Assembly: GCA_014529385.2 (NCBI GenBank)
Contig: CM043960.1
Coordinates: forward strand, 23,555,896 to 23,619,895
DNA: 64,000 nucleotides
Source of the DNA: Adiantum capillus-veneris
Lineage: Eukaryota; Streptophyta; Polypodiopsida; Polypodiales; Pteridaceae
Direction: 5' to 3'
Made by a program: the position numbers and the translations under genes. This document shows positions 1 through 11,498 of this stretch, one piece after another (position 1 is the first letter of the stretch; each line of letters starts with the position of its first letter). The notes beneath the pieces are model-generated. The model was not told the DNA's origin. It did no database searches and was given only the letters and a program-made list of their open reading frames with translations.

Positions 1-1048
1 GATCGAGGAAAGCAACTTGAATTGTTTTAGCCGACAGGCTTAGCAATAAAACACACTCTATGCCTGTCAAAAAGACTATTAAGGCACATCAAACGGCAAC
101 CCTCTTCAGATCTCAAATTTTCAAGTATCATGGATTGCCAACATCCATAGTGTGGGACAAAGATCCTAAAATGACCAGTAATTTCTACAAGGGTCTCTTT
201 GAGAATTAGGAATTAGATTAAATTTCTCTTTTGGCCTATCCACAAACGGATGACCAAAGTGAAATAACTAATCTAACGATTCTTGATCTACTAAAAGCCT
301 ATTTCATAAAAGTAGATCAAAGTTCTCAATGAGAGAAGTACCTATCTCTTATAGAGTATACATACAATGAAATTGCACACAATGGGGAAAGTACCTTTCA
401 AGGATAAAGAGGAAAGATCCAAAAATCCCTTACTACTTAAAGTATATGGGAAGATCTTCGTTGCTGATGAATATAGCCGAGACTTACAAGAATCTTTTCC
501 AAAGATTAAAAAGGTTATATCCATCTTACAGCAAAAGGCAAAAAGGGTTGCCGCTAATAAGCACAGAAGAGCCTTCGCCTTTAAGAAAAATGATTGGGTC
601 TTGCTAAAGTTTCTCAAGGCTCATCTAAGGCATACTACGGGCAAGAATCCTACAAGCCACCAAGAGTTTTATGCTAAACTAGCAAAAAGATACTATGGTC
701 CTTTCTTTTAAAATTCTTAAGACAATCAATGATATGTCTTATTAGTTAAAGTTTCCCAACCATTGGCTCATTCACAATGCTAACCATGTGAGCCTACTCA
801 AGCCTTACAAAGGAGAGCCACCAAAAGAACCAATAATGGAGGACCCGCCAGAGATCGAAGATCAAGAAGAGGTGTTGCCCAAATTGATTCTTCGACACAA
901 AGACAAGGTACTAAGAAATGGTAACGTTATCCAATGTTATCTTGTTAAGTTTAAGAATTATCCTTTTAAATATGCTAGATGGATGCAAGGAACCTAGATT
1001 AAGGATAATATGAATCTTGTCAATGCTTACAATGCTACACTAGAGTAA
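1..1048 (+). pseudogene. Decayed Ty3/gypsy integrase tail plus chromodomain
   Basis: This is the 3' end of a chromovirus pol gene, entering from outside the window. It aligns throughout with the young gypsy copy at about 53.8-54.96 kb. After roughly 35 bases a deletion removes about 100 bp of integrase core. Readable blocks are the integrase C-terminal region (367-711, including DWVLLKF and KRYYGPF) and a chromodomain-like tail (788-997, with FKNYPF and ARWMQG). Several stops and frameshifts break the rest. At 600-640 the frame runs through KFLKAHLRHTTGKNP without a break, which shows that the chromodomain was originally fused to pol. The ancestral stop is the TAA at 1046-1048. The product would have been the viral integrase with a chromatin-targeting tail; nothing functional remains. 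Confidence 0.88.
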
Positions 1049-1398
1049 GTAAATGAAAATGCATTTTAAATGAACAATGTTTTTGTCCTTTAAGACTCAT
1101 TCTCTTTCTTTTATTATGCACAAAATTTAAGAAGTATGCATGCTATCATGTTTGTGCTGACGATGTCTCCCAAACACCAAGTAGACCTTGTCACTCTACT
1201 TTGGAAGTATGATATGGACTAAAGAGCACGCATGCTTGCGGCGGCAACTAAGGCTCCCGAGCACCAAATGGATTAGTCCATTCTAGAATGATGTCGTAGG
1301 GTAAAAGGGATTACTCGCTAAGAAACATGGACTAATGACTAAGCTTTATCTTCTCTACCTCATAGTTGGGGATGACTATGATTCCAAGAGAGAGGTAA
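1049..1398 (+). other. Gypsy 3' untranslated region and polypurine tract
   Basis: This stretch is non-coding and similar to the 3' untranslated region of the young gypsy element (54963-55318). Both contain a block reading GATGTCTCCCAAACACC or close to it. It ends in a purine run, AAGAGAGAGGTAA (1386-1398), directly before the LTR. That is the expected position of the plus-strand primer (polypurine tract). Confidence 0.75.
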
Positions 1399-2165
1399 TG
1401 TCATAAAATATAATATCTAACTTTACCAAATGATTTTCTCATATTAAATTGATCATTTAGTAGGGTAAGATAGAAGGGGAACAAGAATTAGGATATAGAT
1501 ATGTGCTTCTAGACCTCTCGCAATAGGGGTCCAAAAGGAGACGGTCTACCAAAAAGAGCAATGTGCAATAAGTGCTTCTAGATTTACCTCAGCAAGGGAC
1601 CAAGAGGAGAGATGGTTACATCTCAATATGGGTCAAAAAGGAGGTAGTCTATCAAAGAGCAACGTGCATCTAGTGGAGCTTAAAAGACCTTAGGGTTAGC
1701 TTCATTGACCTCCAAAGGTTAGTGTTAATTGATCTTAGGCAAGCTAGGGCTGACCTTGAGGTGGGAATCCTACCCAAGCATGAGGTGCTTGTCGGCTTGC
1801 TAACTAAGGTGCTTAAGGTGTTTTTGGAAACCTTGCCCAAGATTGAGGTGCTTCTCATGCTTAAATGACTAAGGTTCTTGAAGTTTTCAATTCAAACATA
1901 AACTCTCAAGAGGCATAAAAGGTTTCCATGCTTAAATGACTAGGTGCTTGAAGTGTTTAATTCAAACATGATATAAGAATCATAAAGACACATGTCAAGA
2001 TCCTCCACATGTGGCCCTTATGATGTGCTTGAATCCTATTGGATAGGCCTTAAAGGGATCCATGAGAATTTAGATGCATAAAAATAAATAATTAAGTTCT
2101 TTCTCTCAAAGAGGAAAAAGAGGACACATGTCCAAATGATATAATTAAATAATGAGAGAGAGAGG

Positions 2166-2222
<57 letters not shown>

Positions 2223-2919
2223 GGACCTAGTATGAGAGGGGGGTATACTCTCCCACACATATACACTCTCTCATTGTGTGAAGTGCAAAGTGTAAGAGCT
2301 CCATCTCCTTCTCCAAGCTTGTTCAGAAGTGAAGAACCTACACCACCACTCTTGGCTATGTAATGAAAATCCAACCAAGAGCCATGCTTCAATGCTTAAG
2401 CTTGCCATATTCTTCATCTTCATTGCTATGCTATTATTCTATGCTAAGCAAGAAGAGTGATGATAAGTGAAGAACTATTTCTTCTTCCTATGAATGATTC
2501 TTCTTCCTCTTCCCTACCCTCATTCCCCGCTATCTCTCTTCACCTTCAAAGGTGTTTGAGGCCTTGGGATAGTTAATGCTTTTTGCAAAGTTTATGTTAT
2601 GCTTGTGATGCATGAAGCTTTCCATGTTCATTGAATCACCTAGGTCACAAGGAACACAAATATTGTATTGTATCAAGTCTCTCTTGATGGGAGAATCGGG
2701 GGGACCGGCTTCAAGTAAATCCGGTCCTCAGCTATTGTCATATTCCCTAATATTCTCTCTCGCAAAAGTATTTTTCATGCAAGTTAATTAAGTACTATGT
2801 TTATGTTGCTACCATCAATTAAGTTTGCCCTCTATGTTCGCAAAGTAATATCACAAAAATGCCTACTCTAATTCTCTTAATTCCGCTATCCTCAAAGTTC
2901 ATAGGCCATTTCCATTACA
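1399..2919 (+). mobile_element. 3' LTR of the decayed gypsy element (family A)
   Basis: The LTR is about 1521 bp, starts TGTCATAA and ends ATTACA. It lies directly after the polypurine tract and is not followed by a primer-binding site, so it is a 3' LTR. It shares many blocks with the LTRs at 9988-11498 and 48007-49597: the CATATTAAAT start region, the CTCTCTTGATGGGAGAA block, the GACCGGCT block and the end in GGCCATTTCCATTACA. It contains a long GA microsatellite (about 2151-2220) and degenerate AAGGTGCTTGAGGTG repeats (about 1800-1960). The 5' LTR would lie upstream of the window. Confidence 0.8.
2151..2220. repeat. GA microsatellite inside the LTR
   Basis: An almost pure AG dinucleotide run with a short G-rich interruption near its start. 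The translated SLSLSL open frame on the opposite strand is only a by-product of this repeat. Confidence 0.95.
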
Positions 2920-3013
2920 GGGCTTATGCAAATTTGTCTTTCAATTCTATATGTAGCTTTTGTCTTTGATGTGCACTTTGCTTAATTTTAGTTTATTAAA
3001 AGATTCAAATGCT
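2920..3013. other. Short non-coding spacer, copia insertion site
   Basis: About 94 bp of unrecognised AT-rich sequence between the gypsy LTR and the copia element. Its last five bases, ATGCT (3009-3013), are the left copy of the copia target-site duplication. The same sequence continues at 8172. Confidence 0.7.
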
Positions 3014-3240
3014 TGTTGGAATTAGGGTTGCAGAGAAACGCACACAGCTTGGAGAAGACGAAGGAAGCTCAAGGCACACAATAGAGAGTGTGTTTCTTAG
3101 TGTGCAATGGAAAGATAGATAGCCCTAGAGTGATGGGCGTATATACAATGCACGGGGGAAAAAACCTCCTAAAGAGGGAAAAAATGCCCCGGCGGTCCTA
3201 GTGTGTTCACACACATCACTACCACATGTATATGGTAACA
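3014..3240 (-). repeat. Copia 3' LTR
   Basis: A 227-bp terminal repeat, nearly identical to 7946-8171. On the minus strand it starts TGTTACCATATACATG and ends TTCCAACA. The internal TGTATATACG block could serve as a TATA-like element. Confidence 0.95.
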
Positions 3241-3252
3241 AATCCCCCTTGG
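3241..3252 (-). other. Copia polypurine tract
   Basis: On the minus strand the bases just inside the 3' LTR read CCAAGGGGGATT. This purine-rich run is the expected primer for plus-strand DNA synthesis. Confidence 0.75.
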
Positions 3253-3315
3253 AGTGATGCGGTGAACGAGAGCTGACACATGAGTAAAGGGAAGTGCCAT
3301 GCCCTGAGGACAGGA

Positions 3316-6300
3316 TCAGTCCAAAAAGGGGAGTAAGCCCAAAGCTTTGCGGAAAGCTTCAAGCTTCTCACGAGACAATGCCTTTGTGAAAAGATTTGCA
3401 AGGTTGTCCTGTGTTGGCACATAAGCAAAGATGATCTCTCCTGCTCAGAGCCTCTCCCTGACATAGTGGTAATGCACCTCAATGTGCTTTGTGCGAGCAT
3501 GAAAAACTGGGTTTCTCGCAACTGCCAATGCGCTCTGACTGTCAGTGTAGATAGTGTTGGCAGTGTCCTGTCCAACACCCAAATCAGCCATAAGGCGTCT
3601 GAGCCATACACACTCAACCGTAGCTGTGAAGACTGCCTGTACTCAGCCTCACAACTCGAAGTGGCCACAGTAGGTTGCTTCTTGCTCAACCATGATATAC
3701 ATGAACTGCCAAGCATGAAACAAAAACCACTTGTGGACACTCGCGTGTCAAAACAACTAGCCCAATCTGAGTCCGAAAAAGCATGTAAGTCTGGCGGCAA
3801 TGATCCCCCCTTGGGATAAAACAAGCCAAGATGTAAAGTGCCACTAAGGTAGCGGAAAATCCTCTTGACAACCTGCCAATGCTTAGACCCTGGGCTATGC
3901 ATAAATCTGCTGACCTGTGAGACTGCAAACTGAATATCCGGCCTCGTGTTGCATACATAAATGAGGCAGCCAACAGCAGTTTGGTAAAGAGTGACATCAA
4001 TAGGATCGCCAGCATCATGTAAACTCAACTTCAAACCTATTTCCATGGGAGTGGCAATAGGTTTGCAATCCTCAAGTCCAAACTTACATAGCAATGTCTC
4101 TATGTAACTTTTTTGACACAAGGCAATACCACCATCACACTGCTTAAACTGTATACCCAAGTAATGATGCAACAGCCCCAAATCTTTCATCTTGAAAGTA
4201 GCATTCAAATCAGCCTTAAATTCAGCAATGTGTCTCTCATTTGGTCCACTGATCAACAAATCATCAACATAAAGAACCACAATGAGAAGTACATCACCCT
4301 CACGCTTTACATACAATGTGCTTTCTGTTGGACTGTTACAAAAACCTTGTTTGACCAAATGAGTGTCACCTTTCTCATACCAAGCACGAGGAGATTGCTT
4401 CAACCCATACAAAGCCTTGTTACATTTGCACACTTTTTCCTCTTGTCCTTTTATGACAAAACCGTGAGGATGCGTTACATAAACTTCCTCAAATATGTCA
4501 CCATTCAAGAAAGCAGTAACAATGTCTGATTGATGTACATCCCAACCAAAATGAGCTGCCAATGCACATAGAAAACGCACAGTAGTCATACGACAAGTGG
4601 GAGCAATAGTCTCTTCATAATCTATGCCTTTTTGCTGTGCATAACCCTTTGCAACAAGTCGAGCCTTATGGCGATCGATCTCACCATCCGGCTTGCGTTT
4701 CAACTTGTAAACTCACTTCGTACCAATGGCCTTTTTGCCAGGAGGCAAATCACATAAACTCCATGTGTCATTTTCTATAAGTGCATCATATTCTGATTGC
4801 ATGGCAGCCATCCAATTTTTAGAATTTTGTGCTTCATCAAAAGTCAGAGGCTCCTCAACATCATGTAAGGTAGACACAGCCAAAGCATAACAATCTGATG
4901 CATAAGATGCATGGTGAGAGCCTGAACGAGTACGACTAGTCAAAGGTGCATCCATTTCTGCTGTCACGCAAAGTGTGCACAGCCATTTTGGCATACCTCT
5001 AGCCTGCTCATTTTCAGCCCTTTCCTCATCAAGTACATCAAGTACATCTGCATCAGTAATAGGCTGATCTAAAACATTTTCAGAAACCCCCATAGGCTAT
5101 ACATTTTCCTCATTGGAACTTACATTCGTATTTCCACCACTGAAAAGAGGCAACAAAGTGTCATAAATGTCCTGTGAGCTTACATTACTGTCTCTAGTAC
5201 ATGACAGCAAGGGCTGAACAGAATCTTCCACAAACACTACATCCCGAGAAACCAGAATACGTTTTTTTTGCAGATAATACAACCTGTAACCTTTTCTTTC
5301 AGCACTATAACCAACAAAAATACATTTGACAGCCTTATCATCCAATTTTCTGCGCTGCACTTGTGGCACCAAAGCATATGCCAAACAGCCAAAAACACGC
5401 ATGTGCTTAATAGAAGGCTTTCTATCATGCCATGCTTTATATGGAGTAATAGACTGCAAAGCTTTCGTAGGACACCTGTTAAGTACATAAGTGGCACACA
5501 TGATGGCCTCAAGCCAAAAAGAATTTGGCAAAGCTTGACTTTTGACCATACATCGTGCCATTTCCGTCAATGACCTGTGTTTCCTCTCAGCAACACCATT
5601 TTGCTGAGGTGTATAAGGCACTGTACATTGGTGTTTTATCCCACGACTAGCCAGAAATGCATTAAATTCATGAGACATATACTCCCCCCCTCGATCGGAA
5701 TGGAGGGTGCCCATAGTACATTTCGAGACATTTTCAGCCATAGCCATAAATTGTTTGAAGCACATAAAAACTTCGGACTTCGCTTTAAGCGGAAATACCC
5801 ATGCATGCCTGGAGTAGTCATCAATGAAAGTCACGAAGTACAGGTAATTGCCCAAGGACGGAGTTTGCATGGGCCCACAAACATCACTATGCACAAGCTA
5901 CAACCTGCATGTGGCCCGAACTGAACCATCCTTTGGAAATTTAGAACGCTGCATCTTACCCAAAATACAGCCTTCACAAACATGTTTGACAGGTGCTTCA
6001 AGAGGTGGCAAAGAAGCAACCATATCAGATTTCTGCAAATGCAGCAAACTGGCAATGTTTAGATGAACAAAACGTGCATGCCAAAGTTTTGCATCTGAAA
6101 AAGCCCTTGAATCTGCAACTGCATTTGCAAAATTTTGTCCACACTTGTCATACAAAGTGAGCTTATACAGCCCACGACACAAAAGCCCAGATGCCACAAT
6201 TTCATCACCAAAATTGAGATCATGAACTGTACATCTGTCATCCACAAATTTGACTACAAGTCCAAGTCTAGCAAGTGCGGATACAGACAAGAGATTCTTC

Positions 6301-7583
6301 TTGATCCCATGTACATAAAGTGCATCAACAAGTGTGAAAGAACTGCCATCAGCAGTAGTAAGCACAATCTTTCCAACTCCTTGAACTGGATAAGAGGCAT
6401 TGTTGGCACAAGTGACTGAATTCCCATGAGGGACAGACTCGAGAGAGGTAAACAATTCACGATGTGAGGTAATGTGCTTTGTAGCACCACTGTCGAAATA
6501 CCACACATGTGAATCTGCAACAACTGACAAGCATGCATCATGGATAGCAGGATTGTAAGTGCACTCTACGCTAAAATCCCATTCTGCATCAACATCAGCA
6601 ACACAGTCTCCTTTCACAGAAGACTCAACAATGGCAGCATTTGTAGTGGAACCACCCTCTTTCTTCTCAGCCTCTTTGGTCTTCAACTTAGGACACGACT
6701 TGATCAAGTGATCATTGGCTTTACAATAATGGCAACGCATCTTCTTTTTTCCCTTATCACCAGAATTGCCAGACGAAGTACTGCCAGCAGAAGCATTAGG
6801 AACAGAATTTTTGCCACTTGCAACAGAACCATAAGAAGTGGCTGCATTACTGTTACCATCCTTTCTTTGAGAAGCAATAAAAGCCTGTTCAACTGCACGC
6901 TGCCTAGTCCTGTTTTTTCTAGAAAGTGACTCTTGCAACAGCAATGTGTATAATGCATCAAACTTGACAACTTCAGGATTTCCTTGGGTCATCAGTCTCC
7001 AAGTACTAGCAAAAGTCTGGTAGGAATCTGGTAAGGCATCAAGAAGAGTCTGCACAAGGGAACTGTCTGAAATGACTTCACCTGCAGAAATAAGCTGCTC
7101 ATTGATATCCTTGACACTAGCAAGGAAAGTGTCCATATCATCTTCCTCATGCATAATCTTCGACTCCAGCTCTTTATGCAGCAAAGCAATTTTAACTTCA
7201 TTGCGGCTTGCATAAAGACCTGCTAAAATATCCCAAGCCTGTTTTGCAGATTTTGCTGAACGGATGTGAGGAACAATGGTGCGCTTCATAGACAATGCAA
7301 TCAATGCATGATCTTACGCATCCTTAACATCCCAACGATCTTGTTCTGCCGTAGGCAAAACAACTCTAACAGCTGCAATCCTTGCAGCAAGACCTGCAAC
7401 ATCCTCAACATCGCCTACATCCTTAGAACCAGGATGTACATCAATGCCCTGCACAATGTTCCAGACACCCTTTGACACAAGAACATGTTGCATCATATAA
7501 GCCCACATAGGGTAGTTGTCCCCATCCAACCTGTCCTCAGTAGAAAACATCTTGAACACATCTGTGTTGTTGTTGTCAGCCAT
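3316..7583 (-). pseudogene. Copia gag-pol polyprotein, broken by stops and a frameshift
   Basis: I start it at MADNNNTDVF (7583) because the deleted paralogue's leader is colinear up to just before this ATG. In order it has: a UBN2-type Gag; a zinc knuckle (CHYCKANDHLIKSC, CX2CX4HX4C); protease WYFDSGATKH; a GAG-pre-integrase and HHCC region (LWHARFVHLN, CEGCILGK); integrase blocks HSDVCGP, HSDRGGEY and YTPQQNGVAERKHRS; reverse transcriptase with QSDIVTAFLNG and the catalytic LYVDDLL; and RNase H SSCEAEY. One frame from 7583 to about 3650 is interrupted by TAA (7314-7316), TAG (5898-5900), TAG (5097-5099) and TGA (4713-4715). A single-base frameshift near 3650 follows, then TGA (3445-3447). 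The final stop is TGA at 3316-3318 after LGLLPFLD. Most of these stops are one C-to-T or G-to-A step from a Gln, Arg or Trp codon. Confidence 0.93.
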
Positions 7584-7930
7584 GCTAAATGCTGCACCTG
7601 ATGTGAAAACTACCCGAAAATAGGAGAAACGGAGCGGGAACAACCTGTGCTATATAGCACAAACCGTAGAAGACTATAAGGCACCTGCTATGCAGAAAAT
7701 GGCACTGACAGAAATTCTGCACAAAATGACCAAAAAGCCTGTGCAGTACTGCCTGTAGTGGAAACGGAGCCCGAAATGAGCCCAAATCAAAATTCTGAGC
7801 AGACCGAGCTCCTCGAGCCCTCCCAAAATTTTTGTCAGCCTACGAACGCTCGCCAAAGCTCACTGAAATCGTAGAAAGTGAGCAGGCGTGTGCTGGAGCA
7901 GCTGGCGACTAAGCCCGGGAGGACGTGACC

Positions 7931-7943
7931 TACTCTGATACCA
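7931..7943 (-). other. Copia primer-binding site
   Basis: On the minus strand TGGTATCAGAGTA starts three bases inside the 5' LTR. It is complementary to the 3' end of plant initiator tRNA-Met, the usual copia primer. Confidence 0.9.
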
Positions 7944-7945
7944 AT

Positions 7946-8171
7946 TGTTGGAATTAGGGTTGAGAGAAACGCACACAGCTTGGAGAAGATGAAGGAAGCT
8001 CAAGGCACACAATAGAGAGTGTGTTTCTTAGTGTGCAATGGAAAGATAGATAGCCCTAGAGTGATGGGCATATATACAATGCACGGGGGAAAAAACCTCC
8101 TAAAGAGGGAAAAAATGCCCCGGCGGTCCTAGTGTGTTCACACACATCACTACCACATGTATATGGTAACA
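7946..8171 (-). repeat. Copia 5' LTR
   Basis: A 226-bp terminal repeat paired with 3014-3240. It lies next to the primer-binding site, so it is the 5' (promoter) copy of the minus-strand element. Confidence 0.95.
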
Positions 8172-9987
8172 ATGCTGCTATATAAATAGCTTCAATAAGC
8201 ATGGGCCTTTCATAATAACAAGTAAAATTCTTTTTGACATTCTTAAAGTACCTTTATGTTATTTACAAATGGCACCTTATGGCCTCTGGGCCATAGGGAT
8301 TCTTTTGATCTCTCGCCACACTTTCATATGAAGACGGACTATTGGCACTGTATGATCCTACATATGGGCTAGGCTAGTTTCTCCATTAAAAAACTCTATG
8401 GCCCTATGAAATCAACACCCTATGACCACAAGGAAACAAGGCTACATATGTTACTCCAAAAAGCGCTTACCATGTGTGGCTTGCAATTAGAACTCTTTAG
8501 CCTTAATATCATGGGAGGCTAGCTGTAGGGTACATAACATAAAGAACAAGCCTCTTAATTACAAACTACAAAGAAAAGCCTAACTCTCTTAGGCCACACT
8601 TAGTCTCCATCTATTGGCAGCTATAAAGGTGGACCTTATCCTTTCAAAAAAAAGAAAAATATTTGAGAATTTTATAGAGCATTTATGCCATATAGAATCA
8701 GAGAACCCTATGATTCTAGGTCCATAGAAAGCCAACATATTTATACCATATGGGTATCATAACCCTGTGACCACAAGACAAAAAGATACTCTGATTAGAA
8801 CTCACTATAGAAGGTATTCTATGACCTCAAAGACACTAAGTCTTATAAGTACATTGTGCTCTATTGTTTTTTAAACATATTTTGATTTGTTGTATGCTGG
8901 ACTGAAACTATTGAATTGATTTAATGTTGTCATTCAAGGGGGTATTTTGAAAAATGGTTTGATGTTATAATGTCATAAATTAGTAGAGGTTATTCTCAAG
9001 TTACATCAAGTATCTCATTCAAAGTGGAACAATGATTTGATTAGCTACCAACTTCTTTCAAGAAAAATAAAAAATCTCATTTACAAAATAGCTTCAAAAA
9101 ATTGTTAAATTTTGGATTTATGAAGTGCATCCTATGTGAAGAGGCACCTCTCTTGTTGAACTCCCTCTATCTTAAAGATACTATACTCCTTGCACTTAGT
9201 ACTTTGTTGTACATGTGATAAAGACCATAAATTTTTATAAGATGAGTTGCTGGCAATCTTTGTGTACAACTCATACAAATTTGGTGTAATCAATTCATAT
9301 GCTACTAATTAGTCATGTCAATGGTGTTTTTAAACAACTCCTTTTTTGAGACACCACCTCTAGAAGCTTTATTAAAGTTTTAAAGCATGTATGGAAGTTT
9401 TAGGAGACCATGTCTAAAAGTTTATTGAAGTTTTAAAGCATGTATTGATGAAAATGTGACATGTTAACATAGATTCTTTGGCACAAAAATATATTCTTTA
9501 ACACTATGCAATACATGACTAGTTATGGTCTTAGGGCCATAGGCTACTCCACAATATTATTTAGGTTGTTTTATTATCAAATGTTAATTTGGGTGTTGTA
9601 CATACTATAGTGTAGTTGAAACTTGATAGTGTTTTAAAATTGGGACTAGCTATTTTCTCGTACTTAAGATTAACTTGACCAATTGTATGATAAGATTTGT
9701 TGGTGATTTTTGTGTTTAGATATTATATTTTTTGGTTGCTTAGTAGCCACATCATTTTGTGTGTTTTGACACATTATCTTTTTTACCATCCATCTTTATG
9801 AGTTTTGATTGATGTTTTAAAGCATTTCTTTGATACAAATCCTATTGCAAAAAATTATATTAGAAGTTTTCTTAATAAAGAAAAATCAAACTTGGGTGCT
9901 AGAATCATGACATCTTATCTAAATTAAGGGAAAATTGAGCTTAAAAATAGTATAATAGCACGATCATAACACAGTAATTTAGCATTT
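8172..9987. other. Gene-free AT-rich spacer
   Basis: No open frame of note, RNA gene or recognisable mobile-element domain. Phrases around CCATA, CCTATGA and GGCCATAGG recur between about 8270 and 8830 (for example 8280-8300, 8395-8420, 8695-8830), suggesting a decayed low-copy repeat. The first bases continue the sequence interrupted by copia. Confidence 0.6.
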
Positions 9988-11498
9988 GGGAAACAGGATT
10001 TTCTCAATTCATCTAGAATGATGTTTTTTCATATTAAACTAATAATTTAATGTGGGAAAATAAACAGGAACAAGAGTTAGAATATAGACATGTGCTTATG
10101 GATCTATCTCAACACGGGGCCAAAGACAATGGGTCCAAATGAGAGATGGTCTGCCAAAGAGCAATGCTAGCTAGGATTAGCTTCATTAAATACCTCCACC
10201 AACGGTTAGTGTTAAAAGTACTTAGACCTAGGACTTTAGGCAAGCTAGGGATATACTTGAGGTGGGAACCTCGACCCAAGCTTGAGGTGCTTGTCGTGCT
10301 TGCTGACTAAGGTGATTGAGGTGCTTGTTGTGCTTGCTGCCTAAGGTGCTTGAGGTTCTTGAGGTACTTGAGGTGCTTCATGACTAAGGTGCTTAAGGTA
10401 CTTGGGGGCTAGGATGTTTGATGTGCTTGAAAGTCAACATGCATGCCTACAAAGGATGGGGCAAGCCACACAAGTAGGGGATGAGAGAGAATGACCCAAC
10501 CCTCACCCAAGGGGCACCCCATGCTCAAAGAGGCAAATAGGACACATGTCCAAGGGCCTAACTAAGTTGCCCCCATAGTGTGCCTAAAGCCTATTGGATA
10601 GCCATGAGTGGGGTCCAATGATAATTTAGCTAATTAAATTAATTGTTTAGGCATTTATCAAGCCCTCTCTCTCAAAGGGGAAAGGAGGACACTTGTCCAA
10701 AGGTTGCCTCTATTGCTTGAATTGACCTAAGCTTGTGATTGGCTAGACTTGAGAGAGCCAATGAGCACAAGGTATGAGCTAGAATGAGGGGTCAACCCAA
10801 GAAACTAGGGGGCTTGCTTGCAAGATGTACTCGCTCACACACACTCTCATTGTGTGAAGTGCCAAGTGAAAGATCTTTACCTCCTTCTCCAAGCTTGTTG
10901 AGCAATTGAGAGCCTACACCAACACTCTTGGCTATGGAATGAAAATCCAACCAAGAGACATGATCCAATGCTAAAGCTTGCCATCTTCTCTATCTTCATC
11001 ACTATGCTATTATGCTATGCTAAGCAAAAAGAGTGATGAACTATTTCTTTCTCATAAGAATGTTTCTTCTTCCTCTTCCCTATCCTCATTCCCTACTCCA
11101 CCTTCGAAGGTCTTTGAGGTCTTGGGACTGAGGCCGGGGACAGGTTAATGCTTTCATTTAGCTAAATTACGGGCATAATTGTGGTGCATGAATCTCTCTA
11201 TCTTCATTGCACCATCAAGGTCTCAAGGAACATAAATCTTGTATTGTATCAAGTCTCTCTTTATGGGAGAAATTATAATATAAAAGCCTTTTTGAAGGGG
11301 GACCGGCTCCACATAAATCCAATCTTTAATTCTCTCTCTTGCAAAATATTGTTCATGCCAGGTTAATTAAGTATAATGGTTATGTTGCTACTACTTATTA
11401 AGTTCACCCTCTATTTTCTCAAAGTAGAGTCATGAAAATTCTCACTATAGTTCTCTTAATTCCGCTATTTTAATTGTTCATAGGCCATTTCCATTACA
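9988..11498 (+). mobile_element. Lone gypsy LTR (family A)
   Basis: About 1.5 kb, homologous to 1399-2919 from the CATATTAAAC block near its start to the terminal GGCCATTTCCATTACA. The left edge is degraded, so the start is approximate. No primer-binding site follows and no pol remnant precedes, so it is a solo or truncated LTR. It contains an ATTGG-N17-CCAAT module at 10593-10619. It also has a minisatellite-like stretch (about 10270-10430) built from AAGGTGCTTGAGGTGCTTG variants. Confidence 0.72.

Larger units (their letters stand above)
3014..8171 (-). mobile_element. Complete Ty1/copia LTR retrotransposon
   Basis: A 5158-bp element on the minus strand. It has two LTRs (3014-3240, 227 bp; 7946-8171, 226 bp) that begin TG and end CA in both orientations. 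The LTRs differ by about two substitutions and one single-base indel by eye. It is flanked by a perfect 5-bp duplication, ATGCT, at 3009-3013 and 8172-8176. Reading the minus strand, the 5' LTR is followed by a primer-binding site, a leader, one gag-pol frame, a polypurine tract and the 3' LTR. Domain order gag, protease, integrase, reverse transcriptase, RNase H defines copia. It is structurally complete but its polyprotein is broken, so it could only move if helped in trans. Confidence 0.96.

Noticed and set aside
2036-2392. 118-residue minus-strand frame
   Set aside because: It lies inside a gypsy LTR and spans its GA microsatellite.
4113-4529. 138-residue plus-strand frame and similar plus-strand frames in 3.4-7.5 kb
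   Set aside because: They are antisense shadows of the copia polyprotein.
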